NCBI RefSeq assembly: GCF_000426865.1
Contig: NZ_AUGE01000022.1
Coordinates: 1 to 64,000, forward strand
From: Citrifermentans bremense R1
GTDB lineage: Bacteria > Desulfobacterota > Desulfuromonadia > Geobacterales > Geobacteraceae
Reading direction: 5' to 3'
Length of the DNA stretch: 64,000 bases
Made by a program: the position numbers and the translations under genes. The notes under the pieces were generated by a model, which searched no databases, was not told the origin of the DNA, and saw only the letters and a list, made by a program, of their open reading frames with translations. The stretch's first letter is position 1, and each line of letters starts with the position of its first letter. Positions 1 to 7,677 of this stretch are shown piece after piece.

Positions 1-253
1 GGATCTGCTCAACAAGTTGTCGGTTGCTGCGGATCGAGTAGAGGATCATCAGCAGTTGAGCCTTGAGCAGCTTTTCCGGCGGGATGGACGGCCTACCAGC
101 AGAGGCATAAATGCTGTCAAAGAGCTTGTCCATTCCAGCCAAGGCGTCATCAGCCATCTTCCTGATGGACCGGAGGGGATGATCCTTGGGAACGAAGGAT
201 TCGGGGGTCACATATGTGAAAAGAGCTTCTGTCTTATTGTCCTCGCCGCGCAT
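1..253 (-). CDS. IS5/IS1182-family transposase, N-terminal part (cut by window edge)
   Basis: The minus strand codes from the ATG at 253 down to base 1, giving 84 residues of the amino end of a transposase. The segment carries the run VPKDHPLRSIRKMAD, then GRPSIPPEKLLKAQLL and YSIRSNRQLVEQI. This is the DUF772-type N-terminal domain of IS5/IS1182 transposases, which precedes the DDE catalytic domain. The catalytic residues are outside the window, so intactness cannot be judged. The element lies downstream of the Tim44-like gene and in the same orientation, with no sign that it interrupts a gene here. Confidence 0.8.
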   Translation of the reverse strand, partial: MRGEDNKTEALFTYVTPESFVPKDHPLRSIRKMADDALAGMDKLFDSIYASAGRPSIPPEKLLKAQLLMILYSIRSNRQLVEQI

Positions 254-342
254 AACATTCCTTTGTGATTGCAATGTGTTACGCGCCGTAGTGTACCATA
301 AAACTGCTCTTTTCTGTACTTAGTTTTTCAACAACCTGTTAG
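1..342 (-). mobile_element. Partial IS5/IS1182-like insertion sequence (one end)
   Basis: The window opens inside an insertion sequence. A transposase start lies on the minus strand at 253, and about 70-90 bases outside it is the stretch at 322-342, which reads on the minus strand as CTAACAGGTTGTTGAAAAAC. Ends with a GTTGTTGAAAAA core are usual for IS5/IS1182-type elements, so I place the element boundary near 342. The opposite end and any target duplication lie outside the window, so the exact tip is inferred. Confidence 0.6.
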
Positions 343-362
343 TCTTAATCTTAATCTGCCTC

Positions 363-1319
363 TCAGACTTGATTTATCCCCGACAGGCGCCAGGGGTTGT
401 TTCCTACCGGCCTCGCGAAGGTCCAGAGCTCCTCGAATTTAACCGGCTCGGTCTTGCTTCCGGTTATTACCTGCCCGTTTTCGTCGGTGGTGTAGTCGAG
501 GAGATTGGCGTAGATGCGGGCGGTGACGTAATCCTGCCCCGCTTCCTGCCAGACTTCGGTGATCTCCACGTTCCTCACTGCTATGTTCTCCAGCCTGTTC
601 ACCTGCCTGTCGCGCAAAAGCCGGTCGATGTCGTCGCGGAAGATCCCCTTCATCTCCTCGGTCACCAACGGGGCGAGGACAGCAAGGTCACGGTTCATCC
701 ATCCACCCTGGATCTTGAAGAAGTTGTCCATGACCTGATCGTTGAAGCGCCCCTCGTCGAAGCCGGGGTCCATCTGACGCAAGTGCGAAAGGCCGGTGGC
801 GACGTCGTTATAGGACGGCTCAATCACCCGATACGGGGCGGCAATGGTGGCGCCCTGCTGCTCGTAACCGCCATAGGAGTAGCTGCCTGCGCCCTGCAGC
901 GCCGCCTCGCTTCTGCGCTTTTTCACCATGCGGTAGATGAGGTAGCCGATGCCGGCCAGGAGCAGGATCTCGAAGATGCCGATGCCGCCTCCAACTCCGC
1001 CGACGCCGCCCGCGCCTGCCATGCCGCGAAAGAGCATCCCGCCCAGAAGGCCGCCGGCGATACCGCCAGCCATGGAGCGGAGGAAAGAACCGCCCTGCGG
1101 TTGCATCGGGCCTGCTGTCGGGGGGACCTGCCGCCGGTAGGCGCTCCCCTGCGGCTGCGCGTAGGACGGAGCCGCCTGACCGGAATAGCTGCGCGTGCCG
1201 CGGCTCCCCATGGAGCGGCCGCCGCCGACCCGTGCCTCGGCGCCCATCTCCAGCACGGTCACGCTCAGGAACAGGACTGCTGCGGCTAGGGTGAATGCTC
1301 TTGCTAGATGTCGTTTCAT
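363..1319 (-). CDS. Tim44-like domain membrane protein
   Basis: A 318-residue protein. Residues 1-30 form a signal peptide or signal anchor ending near AEARVGG. Residues 30-75 are low-complexity (Gly/Ser/Arg/Gln/Pro), and 80-130 are glycine-rich and hydrophobic with one clear membrane segment (IFEILLLAGIGYLIYRMV). The C-terminal half (about 170-318) looks like the Tim44-like fold of bacterial proteins of unknown role, an alpha/beta domain beginning FDEGRFNDQVMDNFFKIQ. It is the second gene after a manganese-type riboswitch (1740-1852) and follows the RHH gene by 31 bases, so the two are probably one transcript. Bacterial Tim44-like proteins have no settled function; a role in envelope or metal homeostasis is inferred only from the riboswitch. 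Confidence 0.8.
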   Translation of the reverse strand: MKRHLARAFTLAAAVLFLSVTVLEMGAEARVGGGRSMGSRGTRSYSGQAAPSYAQPQGSAYRRQVPPTAGPMQPQGGSFLRSMAGGIAGGLLGGMLFRGMAGAGGVGGVGGGIGIFEILLLAGIGYLIYRMVKKRRSEAALQGAGSYSYGGYEQQGATIAAPYRVIEPSYNDVATGLSHLRQMDPGFDEGRFNDQVMDNFFKIQGGWMNRDLAVLAPLVTEEMKGIFRDDIDRLLRDRQVNRLENIAVRNVEITEVWQEAGQDYVTARIYANLLDYTTDENGQVITGSKTEPVKFEELWTFARPVGNNPWRLSGINQV

Positions 1320-1350
1320 GTTGTTGTGTCTCCTTGTGTGTCTAGTTGTA

Positions 1351-1626
1351 TTAGGGATTGGTCTGCAGGGTGTGCCTGAAGGTCTTGGCCGCGCGCTGCC
1401 CCTGGCGCTTGGCGAGCCAGAAGCCGATAGCCTCCCGCACCAGGTCGGATACGTTCTGCGAGGTGGACGCGGTGAGCCGCTCCAGCAGGTCTTTCTCCTG
1501 GTCGCTTACCCGGAGCGACACCACGTTTTTCAGAACCTGGTTCACTTTCTTGCGCGGCGATTTTCTTTTGGCGCCAGGCATTTTTCTTTCTGCTGTTTCA
1601 GCGTATTTGCTTGATTCGTTGTGCAT
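1351..1626 (-). CDS. Small basic ribbon-helix-helix-type protein
   Basis: A 91-residue protein with a lysine/arginine-rich N-terminus, then VVSLRVSDQEKDLLERLTAS followed by SDLVREAIGFWLAKR. This strand-helix-helix pattern is that of CopG/Arc-type DNA-binding proteins (strand near residues 34-40, helices near 43-53 and 60-75). The start is well fixed: AAAGGAGG lies four bases before the ATG at 1626. It is the first gene after the riboswitch terminator and is followed closely by the Tim44-like gene. No toxin gene is adjacent, so an antitoxin role is not supported. A regulator of the same operon or of metal-responsive genes is plausible but unproven. Confidence 0.75.
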   Translation of the reverse strand: MHNESSKYAETAERKMPGAKRKSPRKKVNQVLKNVVSLRVSDQEKDLLERLTASTSQNVSDLVREAIGFWLAKRQGQRAAKTFRHTLQTNP

Positions 1627-1699
1627 TTATCCTCCTTTTTGCAACGATGCAATACCCGCATCGGGGCGCGCCGTTAAGGCGCTTGGGAAAGGCCGGGGT

Positions 1700-1751
1700 A
1701 AAAAAAAAGACCTTTATCCACGGCGAATGTCTTCGCTTGGGTAAAGGTCTT
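1700..1751 (-). terminator. Rho-independent terminator of the riboswitch expression platform
   Basis: On the minus strand AAGACCTTTA(CCC) pairs with (GGA)TAAAGGTCTT and is followed by a run of nine T residues. The left arm overlaps the 3' strand of riboswitch stem P1, so ligand-stabilised P1 should prevent terminator formation. The first downstream start codon is at 1626. Confidence 0.85.
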
Positions 1752-1852
1752 GCTGTTAGATGAAATCCGTATCCCTTGGTCCGGGTGTTGCCACCGTCTT
1801 GACGAACCAAGGGTCGGCCATTTCTCCGGCCGATAGCTACTCCCCTTTACAG
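1740..1852 (-). promoter_or_regulatory. yybP-ykoY-type manganese riboswitch aptamer
   Basis: Read on the minus strand, the region begins GTAAAGGGGAGTAGCTATC and ends GCAAGACCTTTACC. These match the two conserved strands of yybP-ykoY aptamers (AAAGGGGAGUAGC at the 5' side, GCAAGACCUUU at the 3' side). The outer GTAAAGG and CCTTTAC pair to close stem P1. Internal hairpins are visible (ATCGGCC with GGCCGA; TTGGTTCGTC region; GGTG with CACC). This class senses Mn2+ and is usually an ON switch. The 3' P1 strand is also the left arm of the following terminator, giving mutually exclusive structures. Downstream lie the RHH and Tim44-like genes. Confidence 0.85.
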
Positions 1853-1936
1853 GTGGCCATAATATTAACTGTCCGAAGCTATGTCAACCTTTTCTTCGAA
1901 AAAAAGTATACGAACTGGCCATCCCAGTAAAGTGGG

Positions 1937-2209
1937 CTATTGCGCCGTGGTTGGGTCGATGACGGTGCGGACCTCGGCGACGCTGTTGGCGGGAAAGCCT
2001 CCCTGCCGGGCGTGCTCCAGGATCAGTTCCTTATTGGGCGCGAGGTAGATGCAGTAGATCTTGTCGTCGGTCACGTAGCTGTGCAGCCACTGTATCCCCG
2101 ACCCGAGTCCATCGAGGACCGCACAGGACTTCTGCGAAATGGCCTGCAGGGTGTCGGGGGTGAGGCTCCCTGCGCCGGGGAGTTCGCGTTCGATTACGTA
2201 TTTGGGCAT
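1937..2209 (-). CDS. DUF4242 family small protein
   Basis: A 90-residue protein starting MPKYVIERELPGAG, with the pattern of the DUF4242 (SCO4226-like) family: an N-terminal strand PKYVIEREL, a central helix with conserved Ser/Cys (ISQKSCAVLDGLG), then IQWLHSYVTDDKIYCIYLAPN. One member of the family is reported to bind nickel; the physiological role is generally unknown. An upstream ATG at 2263 exists, but AAAGGAG lies seven bases before the ATG at 2209, so I use that start. It lies 85 bases downstream of the porin gene on the same strand and may be cotranscribed. Confidence 0.75.
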   Translation of the reverse strand: MPKYVIERELPGAGSLTPDTLQAISQKSCAVLDGLGSGIQWLHSYVTDDKIYCIYLAPNKELILEHARQGGFPANSVAEVRTVIDPTTAQ

Positions 2210-2294
2210 GTGCTTCTCCTTTGATTCGATGCTGTTGTTGCGGCCGTTATCCCGTGGGAGCACGCGGCCTTGACCAGCCGGCGCTCCTGTCGAC

Positions 2295-3557
2295 CTACCA
2301 GTAGATAAAGGTGCCGACTGCGCCGATGTTCGCGTCCTGGGTGGCGCCGTTATACCAGCGGTCCTGGGCCCAGGTGTACTCGCCGATCACCTGTACGAAC
2401 GGGTTGATGTTGTAGGTGACGGCAACCACTGCCGCCTGCTGTTTCTGGATGTTCAGCTCGGTGTCGTTTCCCGCCAACTCCGCCCTGCTCTGGCCGTAGT
2501 TGAGGCCGAGCTTGACCACCGGGGTGACCTGATAGGTGGCCTGATTCAGGAAGCCCCAGTTGATCCTCTCCTTGCCGTCCGCCGAGAGCGCGTCCGCTCC
2601 CTGCATCCCCAGCATCCCCAGCGCCTTGCCGCCATAGCACGAAGTGAGCAACTGCACGCCGGCTACGTCCAGTTGCACCCCGCCCGCGCCGCCCAACGAG
2701 GTGACTGTGCCGCCGGGACGCACCGCGGGGACCGTGTGCTCGGGAGTGATGCTGCCGTCCGGGTTGAGCGTGACAGGAACGGTGACGGTCTGCGCCGAGG
2801 AGAAGCTCGCCTGCTGGTACAGGCCCGAGACCCAGGCCTGGAATTTGCCGCCGGTAAAGGACGCGGCATAGGAGAGTTCGGTCTCCAGCCGGGGGACGTT
2901 GCGGATCGGCGCGGCCCCTATGTTGTTGGTGTCGTTGACGCTGAAGGCCGCCTTGAAGCCGCGCAGTTCCGGCGTGGTGTACCTGAACTGCGCGCCGAAG
3001 TTGGGGTAGAGGTAGCCGTAGCCGATGTGCCCCATGGTCGGCCCGTTGTCGACCGGCCCGATCACGCCTGCCCCGAAGAGGGTCATGTCGGAGAGGATGT
3101 TCTTGGCCTGGTACAGGTTGATGGCGCGGCCGGCGAGGACCTGTCCGAAGTCGCCGGTTGCCGTCATGTAGATCTCGCGGAAATCTATGTTGGGTGCGAG
3201 GTCGGTGCGGCTGCCGCCGTTATTCTGGACCTGCGGGAACATGCCCAGGCGCACCGCGTAATCGACCCCGTTGGTGGTGGGGGCCTTGATGTTCAGCCCG
3301 AATCCAACTGGCAGCAATCCGGTACGCACCCTGAACTGCTCTTGGCCCTCCCCGGTTCCGGTCTGGTCGCCGCCGATGGAGCCGCCTGTTACCCCCACCG
3401 GCCGCTGCCCCACCGATTCATAGGTGGCGAAGACGTTCAGGAAGCCGTCGGTGGAAAACTTCCAGCCGTTGGCTCCGCCGATCTCGAAGGCGTGGGCCGA
3501 GGAGGCTGCGGTCGCGACAGCCAAGGCCGCCAGCATGACGATGTTCTTTTTCTGCAT
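2295..3557 (-). CDS. Outer-membrane porin (beta-barrel)
   Basis: A 420-residue protein with a clean signal peptide (MQKKNIVMLAALAVATAASSAHA, cleavage after AHA near residue 23). The mature part consists of alternating amphipathic strands with aromatic girdles: GWKFSTDGFLNVFATYES, VDYAVRLGMFPQV, VVKLGLNYGQSRAEL and FVQVIGEYTWAQDRW. It ends GTFIYW with a terminal aromatic residue, the usual Bam-recognition signature. It resembles Gram-negative general porins of Geobacter and Burkholderia type; substrate specificity cannot be read. The start is supported by CAGGAGGAATC just before the ATG. DUF4242 follows. Confidence 0.8.
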   Translation of the reverse strand: MQKKNIVMLAALAVATAASSAHAFEIGGANGWKFSTDGFLNVFATYESVGQRPVGVTGGSIGGDQTGTGEGQEQFRVRTGLLPVGFGLNIKAPTTNGVDYAVRLGMFPQVQNNGGSRTDLAPNIDFREIYMTATGDFGQVLAGRAINLYQAKNILSDMTLFGAGVIGPVDNGPTMGHIGYGYLYPNFGAQFRYTTPELRGFKAAFSVNDTNNIGAAPIRNVPRLETELSYAASFTGGKFQAWVSGLYQQASFSSAQTVTVPVTLNPDGSITPEHTVPAVRPGGTVTSLGGAGGVQLDVAGVQLLTSCYGGKALGMLGMQGADALSADGKERINWGFLNQATYQVTPVVKLGLNYGQSRAELAGNDTELNIQKQQAAVVAVTYNINPFVQVIGEYTWAQDRWYNGATQDANIGAVGTFIYW

Positions 3558-4120
3558 GATTCCTCCTGATTGATTGATTCACGTGACGCATTGAAACTTT
3601 TCTAAACTCGACATTCGCCTCTGAGTTGTTTCACTGAAGCAAATATCGTTCTTTCAATCATTGATCACGCTGCTATGGGTCCACCGCAACAGTCATCCCT
3701 GGGCGACGCTATAGCACAGCTTCTTTCGCTGAATGTTTGCATACAGTGAAATAAAATGCCTTTATAGCAACTGTCGTTCCAAATCCATCTGGAGCTTCGT
3801 ATTTTACAAAGAGACTGCCGTTACTATCTGTAAACAGAAAGGAGTTGATTGGAAGTGATATTAGAGGTGGGGCGGAATGGCTGTTGTTGTGACATAAAAC
3901 GGAACAGTGAGTGCGGTACAAGTTGGAACTAATAATGGTTTTGGAACAATGACTGTGTTCCACCTTGGCGCACGGCAATCGTCCGCTGCGGTACTGAAGC
4001 AAAATAGAACAAATGGTTAGTGCATATTAACAATTTCCGGCGATGCTATACAATTGTCCGCGGGAATAAGAAGAGGCCTGCGCCTGTGGCTGTCGGGGAA
4101 GGCCTCGGAGGAGGCGAGAG
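3558..4120. other. 563-base intergenic region, AT-richer, no convincing gene
   Basis: This gap lies between the divergent porin and methyltransferase genes and should hold both promoters. It is visibly AT-richer than its surroundings between about 3700 and 4030. The longest open frame there (minus strand, 3709-4002) lacks a ribosome binding site, and its composition is unlike the neighbours. Its C-terminal half (FVKYEAPDGFGTTV) looks protein-like, so it may be a decayed fragment. I see no repeat or RNA gene. Confidence 0.4.
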
Positions 4121-4675
4121 ATGATCATCAAGCCTGCGACCAGCATCATTCGCTATACCAGATTTTTCCGGCTGACACGGGCGAACCGGGTGCTCGACTA
4201 CGGCACCGGGTCGCTCAGGAACGCTCTCTATCTGACAGAACAGGGATTCACCGTCTATGCTGCCGACGTCCCCGAGCAGGTGAAGGTCCTGAAGGCTCAT
4301 ACAAGGGCGAAGGCCCTGGAGCGATTGCTTGACGTCTCGGAACTTGCGCAAAGCGATCTGAATGTAGATCTTGTGCTCTCGACCTACGTCTTCAACATCA
4401 TCGAGACCCGGGCGCAACGTAAGCAATACCTTGAGAACGTGGTGGCGAACCTGCATAAAGGGGGATACTTCCTCATCGAAGTCAACAGCAGGCCCGATGA
4501 CGTGAGTTGCGGATCCCCCTTGCATCATTACATGAGCTGTGACGATAAAGCCCGCAGTTACACACACGACGATCTTGACCGCTTTCTGGTTCCTTACAAT
4601 TTCGAGCGCATCTGTCATTACTACAGCACGCATGCATTAGCTGCAGTTTATCGGTTGACAGAGAGGAAATTTTAA
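4121..4675 (+). CDS. Class I SAM-dependent methyltransferase-like protein
   Basis: A 184-residue protein with Rossmann-type methyltransferase motif I near residues 23-33 (VLDYGTGSLRNAL), an acidic residue closing strand 2 (VYAADVPEQ), and the later strands LVLSTYVFNII and GYFLIEVN. This is the fold of class I SAM methyltransferases. Motif I (DYGTGSLR) departs slightly from the usual DxGxGxG, and no substrate can be named. The start follows CGGAGGAGGCGAG directly. It stands between the AT-rich gap and a response regulator, with no evident pathway partner. A non-catalytic descendant is possible. Confidence 0.65.
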   Translation: MIIKPATSIIRYTRFFRLTRANRVLDYGTGSLRNALYLTEQGFTVYAADVPEQVKVLKAHTRAKALERLLDVSELAQSDLNVDLVLSTYVFNIIETRAQRKQYLENVVANLHKGGYFLIEVNSRPDDVSCGSPLHHYMSCDDKARSYTHDDLDRFLVPYNFERICHYYSTHALAAVYRLTERKF

Positions 4676-4764
4676 GACATAAAACCTGTCGACTTGGTAA
4701 ATGTGTAGAAGGTAGGGTAGAAGGCGTGTCCAGGTGAGCTGCGGTTTTCCGTGTGGAGGCAGGC

Positions 4765-5142
4765 ATGGCTTTAAAAGATGTAAGGATTCTGGTAGTAGAT
4801 GACGAGATATTTTTCCGGAAGGTTTTGCGTGATCTGCTGGAGAAGATTGGGTTCACCGTAGTAGGCGAGGCGGCGGATGGCGCAGAAGCGGTAGAGAAGT
4901 TCAAGGCCCTGCGCCCCCACATCGTCATCATGGACATCTACATGCCCGACAAGAACGGGATAGATGCGACGAGAGACATGGTGGCCCATGACAAGAATGC
5001 GAGGGTGCTGGTTGCCAGCGCCTCCGATTTCGACAGTGACACCCAGGCCGCGCTGGATGCCGGCGCCAAGGCGATACTTATGAAACCGTTCGTTCCCAAG
5101 GAAGTCTACGAGACCATAAGGAAGCTCTTGACCGGCAAGTAG
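4765..5142 (+). CDS. Single-domain response regulator (CheY-like receiver)
   Basis: A 125-residue stand-alone receiver: acidic pocket VVDDE (residues 11-13), phospho-acceptor Asp57 in HIVIMDIYMP, the Thr/Ser position in VLVASASD and the conserved Lys in ILMKPF. There is no output domain, so it acts by protein contact, as in motility or phosphorelay pathways. An earlier in-frame ATG at 4753 exists, but GGAGGC lies before the ATG at 4765, which also gives a standard receiver N-terminus. No kinase is adjacent; its partner is elsewhere. Confidence 0.85.
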   Translation: MALKDVRILVVDDEIFFRKVLRDLLEKIGFTVVGEAADGAEAVEKFKALRPHIVIMDIYMPDKNGIDATRDMVAHDKNARVLVASASDFDSDTQAALDAGAKAILMKPFVPKEVYETIRKLLTGK

Positions 5143-5182
5143 TTGATCTGATGAAGTAGCAGGAGAAAACCGTGAGGAAAAA

Positions 5183-5209
5183 AAGGCTCGAAGCATTCGG
5201 GCCTTTTTA
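5183..5209 (+). terminator. Rho-independent terminator after the receiver gene
   Basis: AGGCTCGAA and TTCGGGCCT pair around a short GCA loop (one G-T pair) and run into TTTTTAT. It lies 40 bases after the receiver stop codon. Confidence 0.7.
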
Positions 5210-5249
5210 TTGTCTCGGAATTTTTTCGACATTGATAGCAGCTTTTGTG

Positions 5250-5278
5250 TTGACTGCCGGAAATCGATTTGCTATAAG
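5250..5278 (+). promoter_or_regulatory. Sigma-70 promoter of tRNA-Gly
   Basis: TTGACT (5250-5255), a 17-base spacer and TATAAG (5273-5278) lie 14 bases before the mature tRNA. The spacing and both boxes are close to consensus. Confidence 0.75.
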
Positions 5279-5292
5279 ACAGGACTCGTTGA

Positions 5293-5367
<75 letters not shown>

Positions 5368-5378
5368 AAAATTTCAGA

Positions 5379-5412
5379 AGGGCCACAGTGAAAACTGTGG
5401 CCCTTTTTTTTT
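5379..5412 (+). terminator. Rho-independent terminator after tRNA-Gly
   Basis: AAGGGCCACAG pairs with CTGTGGCCCTT around TGAAAA, followed by a T run. Nearly the same hairpin recurs at 9742-9775, so it is a reused terminator cassette. Confidence 0.85.
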
Positions 5413-5646
5413 GCCTGAGGACTATTCTCACTGTTTTGTGTGAAAAAGCGTCAAAGGTATTTCCTCGTGAAAGGGTGTATGAAACTGCGACAGTAGTTTC
5501 TCTTTTACCATCAGCTTCTTCCCCCTGCACTGGCCCGTAATCCCGCCGTATTCTTCCCCAAATCACCTACCTTTATTCGCACCCCTTGTATATCTGTCAC
5601 TGGTGTAACTGACTGCTTTTATTTGCTATAACTGGAGCAGCAACAC

Positions 5647-5662
5647 TGGCATAGGCAGTGCA
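5647..5662 (+). promoter_or_regulatory. Sigma-54 promoter ahead of the di-heme cytochrome
   Basis: TGGCATAGGCAGTGCA has GG and GC separated by exactly ten bases and matches the -24/-12 consensus (TGGCAY...TGCA). It lies 74 bases before the ATG at 5736. The rest of the 5413-5735 gap contains no gene. An imperfect inverted repeat (GTCA...TGAC, about 5597-5614) upstream could be an activator site. Confidence 0.65.
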
Positions 5663-5735
5663 CAACTGTGTCACGAACCAGGTCTGCGCCTACTATAACT
5701 AAAGCTTCGAGTCACTACACCCAAAGGAGGAAGAG

Positions 5736-7061
5736 ATGATTTCAAAACTCGTACTGGCGACGCTGTCTCTTATGTTGGTAGCAGCACCGGTAGCTGCGGT
5801 GGAACTTTCCCCGCTGGAGAGCCTGGGCAAGAATCTCTTTTTCGACAAGTCTCTTTCCAATCCTCCAGGGCAGTCATGTGCGGATTGCCATAGCCCTGAA
5901 ACGGGGTGGACCGGGTCGGATTCGGAGGTCAACGCCGCAGGTGCGGCTATTCCGGGAGCGGTGCACACGAGGGCGGGCAACCGCAAACCTCCTACCGCGG
6001 CCTATGCCGGATATAACCCGGTCCTGCACAAAGCCGGTTCCATGGGCGGTGGCATGGGCGGCAACATGCAGGATGTTTTCGTGGGTGGGATGTTCTGGGA
6101 TGGCCGGGCGTCGGGATGGGTGATGGGGGATCCGCTCGCCGAACAGGCGATGGGCCCTTTCCTGAACCCGCTCGAACAGAACAACCCCAACGCGAAGCAT
6201 GTCTGTCTGAACGTTCTGAGGACCGGCTATGCGACGCAGTTCGAAGAGGTTTGGGGAGCAGGTTCCCTGGACTGCGTGAAGGACGTGGACGGCACCTACC
6301 AGAGGATTGGCCGCTCTATCGCGGCCTATGAGCGCTCCGCGGAGGTGAGCGCCTTCAACTCCAAGTTCGATGCCTTCTGGAAGAACTCCGAGGGGAAGAT
6401 GCCGCCGGTTCCCATGATCAACATGACGAACTGGACCCGGTTCAAAAACCGCGGGCTGACCGACATGGAACTGCAGGGTTTGATGATCTTCAACACCAAG
6501 GGGAAGTGCTCCACCTGTCATTTCTTGCAGCCGATGAACGGAAGCCGCTTTCCGCTTTTCACCGATTTCAGATACCACAACCTGGGCGTGCCTGCCAATC
6601 CTGAGAACCCATACTACGACATGCCGCGCCAGTGGAACCCGAAAGGGGAGAAGTGGGTCGATCAGGGGCTGGGCGGATTCTTGGCCAAGACGGCGGGGAT
6701 GACGGCCAGCGCCGGAGCGTCGATGGACTACAGCGCGCTGGCAGACAAGAACATGGGCAAACAGAAGACCCCGACGCTGCGCAACGTGGACAAGCGTCCG
6801 AGCCCTGAGTTCGTCAAGGCTTTCGGCCACAACGGCCACTTCAAAAGTCTGCAGGAGGTCGTGCACTTCTATAACTTAAGGGACGTTCTGCCGATTTGCG
6901 ACACCCCGAACCCGCCCAAGGACGCCATGGGTGGTGCAACCTGCTTCCCTGCACCGGAAGTGGCGGAAAACATCAACAGGACCGACATGGGTAATCTCGG
7001 CCTTACCCCCCAGGAGGGAATGGCGCTGATACAGTTCCTGAAGACCCTGACGGACCTGTAA
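5736..7061 (+). CDS. Di-heme cytochrome c peroxidase / MauG-like protein
   Basis: A 441-residue exported protein with a signal peptide (residues 1-21, ending VAA/VE). Two c-heme motifs are visible: CADCH at 48-52 and CSTCH at 258-262, the spacing expected for the two cytochrome c domains of the CcpA/MauG family. Between them are the conserved TRAGNRKPPTAAYAGYNP and FWDGRASG stretches. It probably acts in the periplasm as a peroxidase or as a post-translational modifier; the family is used for both. It is longer than classical CcpA (about 330-350) and nearer to the long di-heme group. Start: AAAGGAGGAAGAG before the ATG. It is monocistronic with a sigma-54 promoter, so expression should need an enhancer-binding activator. 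Confidence 0.85.
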   Translation: MISKLVLATLSLMLVAAPVAAVELSPLESLGKNLFFDKSLSNPPGQSCADCHSPETGWTGSDSEVNAAGAAIPGAVHTRAGNRKPPTAAYAGYNPVLHKAGSMGGGMGGNMQDVFVGGMFWDGRASGWVMGDPLAEQAMGPFLNPLEQNNPNAKHVCLNVLRTGYATQFEEVWGAGSLDCVKDVDGTYQRIGRSIAAYERSAEVSAFNSKFDAFWKNSEGKMPPVPMINMTNWTRFKNRGLTDMELQGLMIFNTKGKCSTCHFLQPMNGSRFPLFTDFRYHNLGVPANPENPYYDMPRQWNPKGEKWVDQGLGGFLAKTAGMTASAGASMDYSALADKNMGKQKTPTLRNVDKRPSPEFVKAFGHNGHFKSLQEVVHFYNLRDVLPICDTPNPPKDAMGGATCFPAPEVAENINRTDMGNLGLTPQEGMALIQFLKTLTDL

Positions 7062-7144
7062 CCGCCGACCAGAATGCATAAAGGGGACCGGGCTCCCTGC
7101 CCGGTCCTCCCCCTGTCTTTTCCTCATACCACCCTCGGCTGCTC

Positions 7145-7255
7145 TCACCGGCAACAGTCATGAGTGCAATCAACGGAAACATTCAGCTTCTTACTTTTCA
7201 CCGTGCAGACCATAAACAGGTACTTTTCAACCGCATTGAGTCGACATTCCGCCAT
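7145..7255 (-). CDS. Cysteine-rich 36-residue microprotein (candidate)
   Basis: A short frame of 36 codons starting MAECRLNAVEK and ending VDCTHDCCR, with cysteines at residues 4, 17, 30, 34 and 35. Its support is a good ribosome binding site (AGGAGAG, three bases before the ATG at 7255) and a position in an otherwise empty gap, divergent from the 7354 operon. The CxxxCC tail suggests metal or redox binding. I do not recognise a family. Conservation in other Geobacter genomes would settle whether it is a gene. Confidence 0.45.
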   Translation of the reverse strand: MAECRLNAVEKYLFMVCTVKSKKLNVSVDCTHDCCR

Positions 7256-7298
7256 ATTCTCTCCTAGCCCCTATGACACAAAAAAATACTCAATCAGT

Positions 7299-7326
7299 TT
7301 GACGCCACCGTGACACCGGTTATATT
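7299..7326 (+). promoter_or_regulatory. Sigma-70-like promoter of the lipase/ankyrin operon
   Basis: TTGACG (7299-7304), a 16-base spacer and TATATT (7321-7326) lie 27 bases before the ATG at 7354. GGAGG precedes that start codon. Confidence 0.55.
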
Positions 7327-7353
7327 TTGTAAGTTTTAATTTTTGGAGGTGCC

Positions 7354-7677
7354 ATGGATATTCGACCGGAGTTAATGGAGCGTTGCGGCCGCGCTTTGTT
7401 CGTTGATCGAATGGTTACGATGCTCATAGATGTCGGTTCTGTCCTCCTTGGCACCGACCGCCAAATACTCTGTGTCAGAGTAGCTCAAGCGCTCGACGAG
7501 GCGGAACAAAGGGGAATAAAGACTGAGAGACTGGCGGGGATGTACGTCATCCTCAAGATATCTGACAAGGTGAATCCATATGAGGTACCGGCGTACGCTC
7601 GGGTCCTCCAAGATCCGACGCTAGCGGAAGCGGACAAGGCCCATCTGATCCAGATGATAAGGATTGGCGAGTTATGA
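7354..7677 (+). CDS. Hypothetical protein, first gene of lipase/ankyrin operon
   Basis: A 107-residue soluble protein with no signal peptide or membrane segment and mixed alpha-helical character (QILCVRVAQALDEAEQRGIKTERL; YARVLQDPTLAEADKAHLIQMI). I do not recognise the family. The start follows TTGGAGGTGCC. Its stop overlaps the next start (ATGA at 7674-7677), so translation is coupled to the lipase-like protein. Small genes at this position before secreted toxins often encode adaptors or chaperones; that is the most economical guess here but rests only on gene order. Confidence 0.75.
   Translation: MDIRPELMERCGRALFVDRMVTMLIDVGSVLLGTDRQILCVRVAQALDEAEQRGIKTERLAGMYVILKISDKVNPYEVPAYARVLQDPTLAEADKAHLIQMIRIGEL

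Noticed and set aside
369-1289. A long plus-strand open frame opposite the Tim44-like gene
   Set aside because: GC-rich antisense shadow; the minus strand has a signal peptide, domain structure and operon context.
1598-1810. A 70-codon minus-strand frame upstream of the RHH gene
   Set aside because: It lies on the riboswitch and terminator, whose conserved RNA structure explains the sequence.
3709-4002. A 97-codon minus-strand open frame in the AT-rich gap
   Set aside because: No ribosome binding site, unlike codon use and no recognisable domain; at most a decayed fragment.
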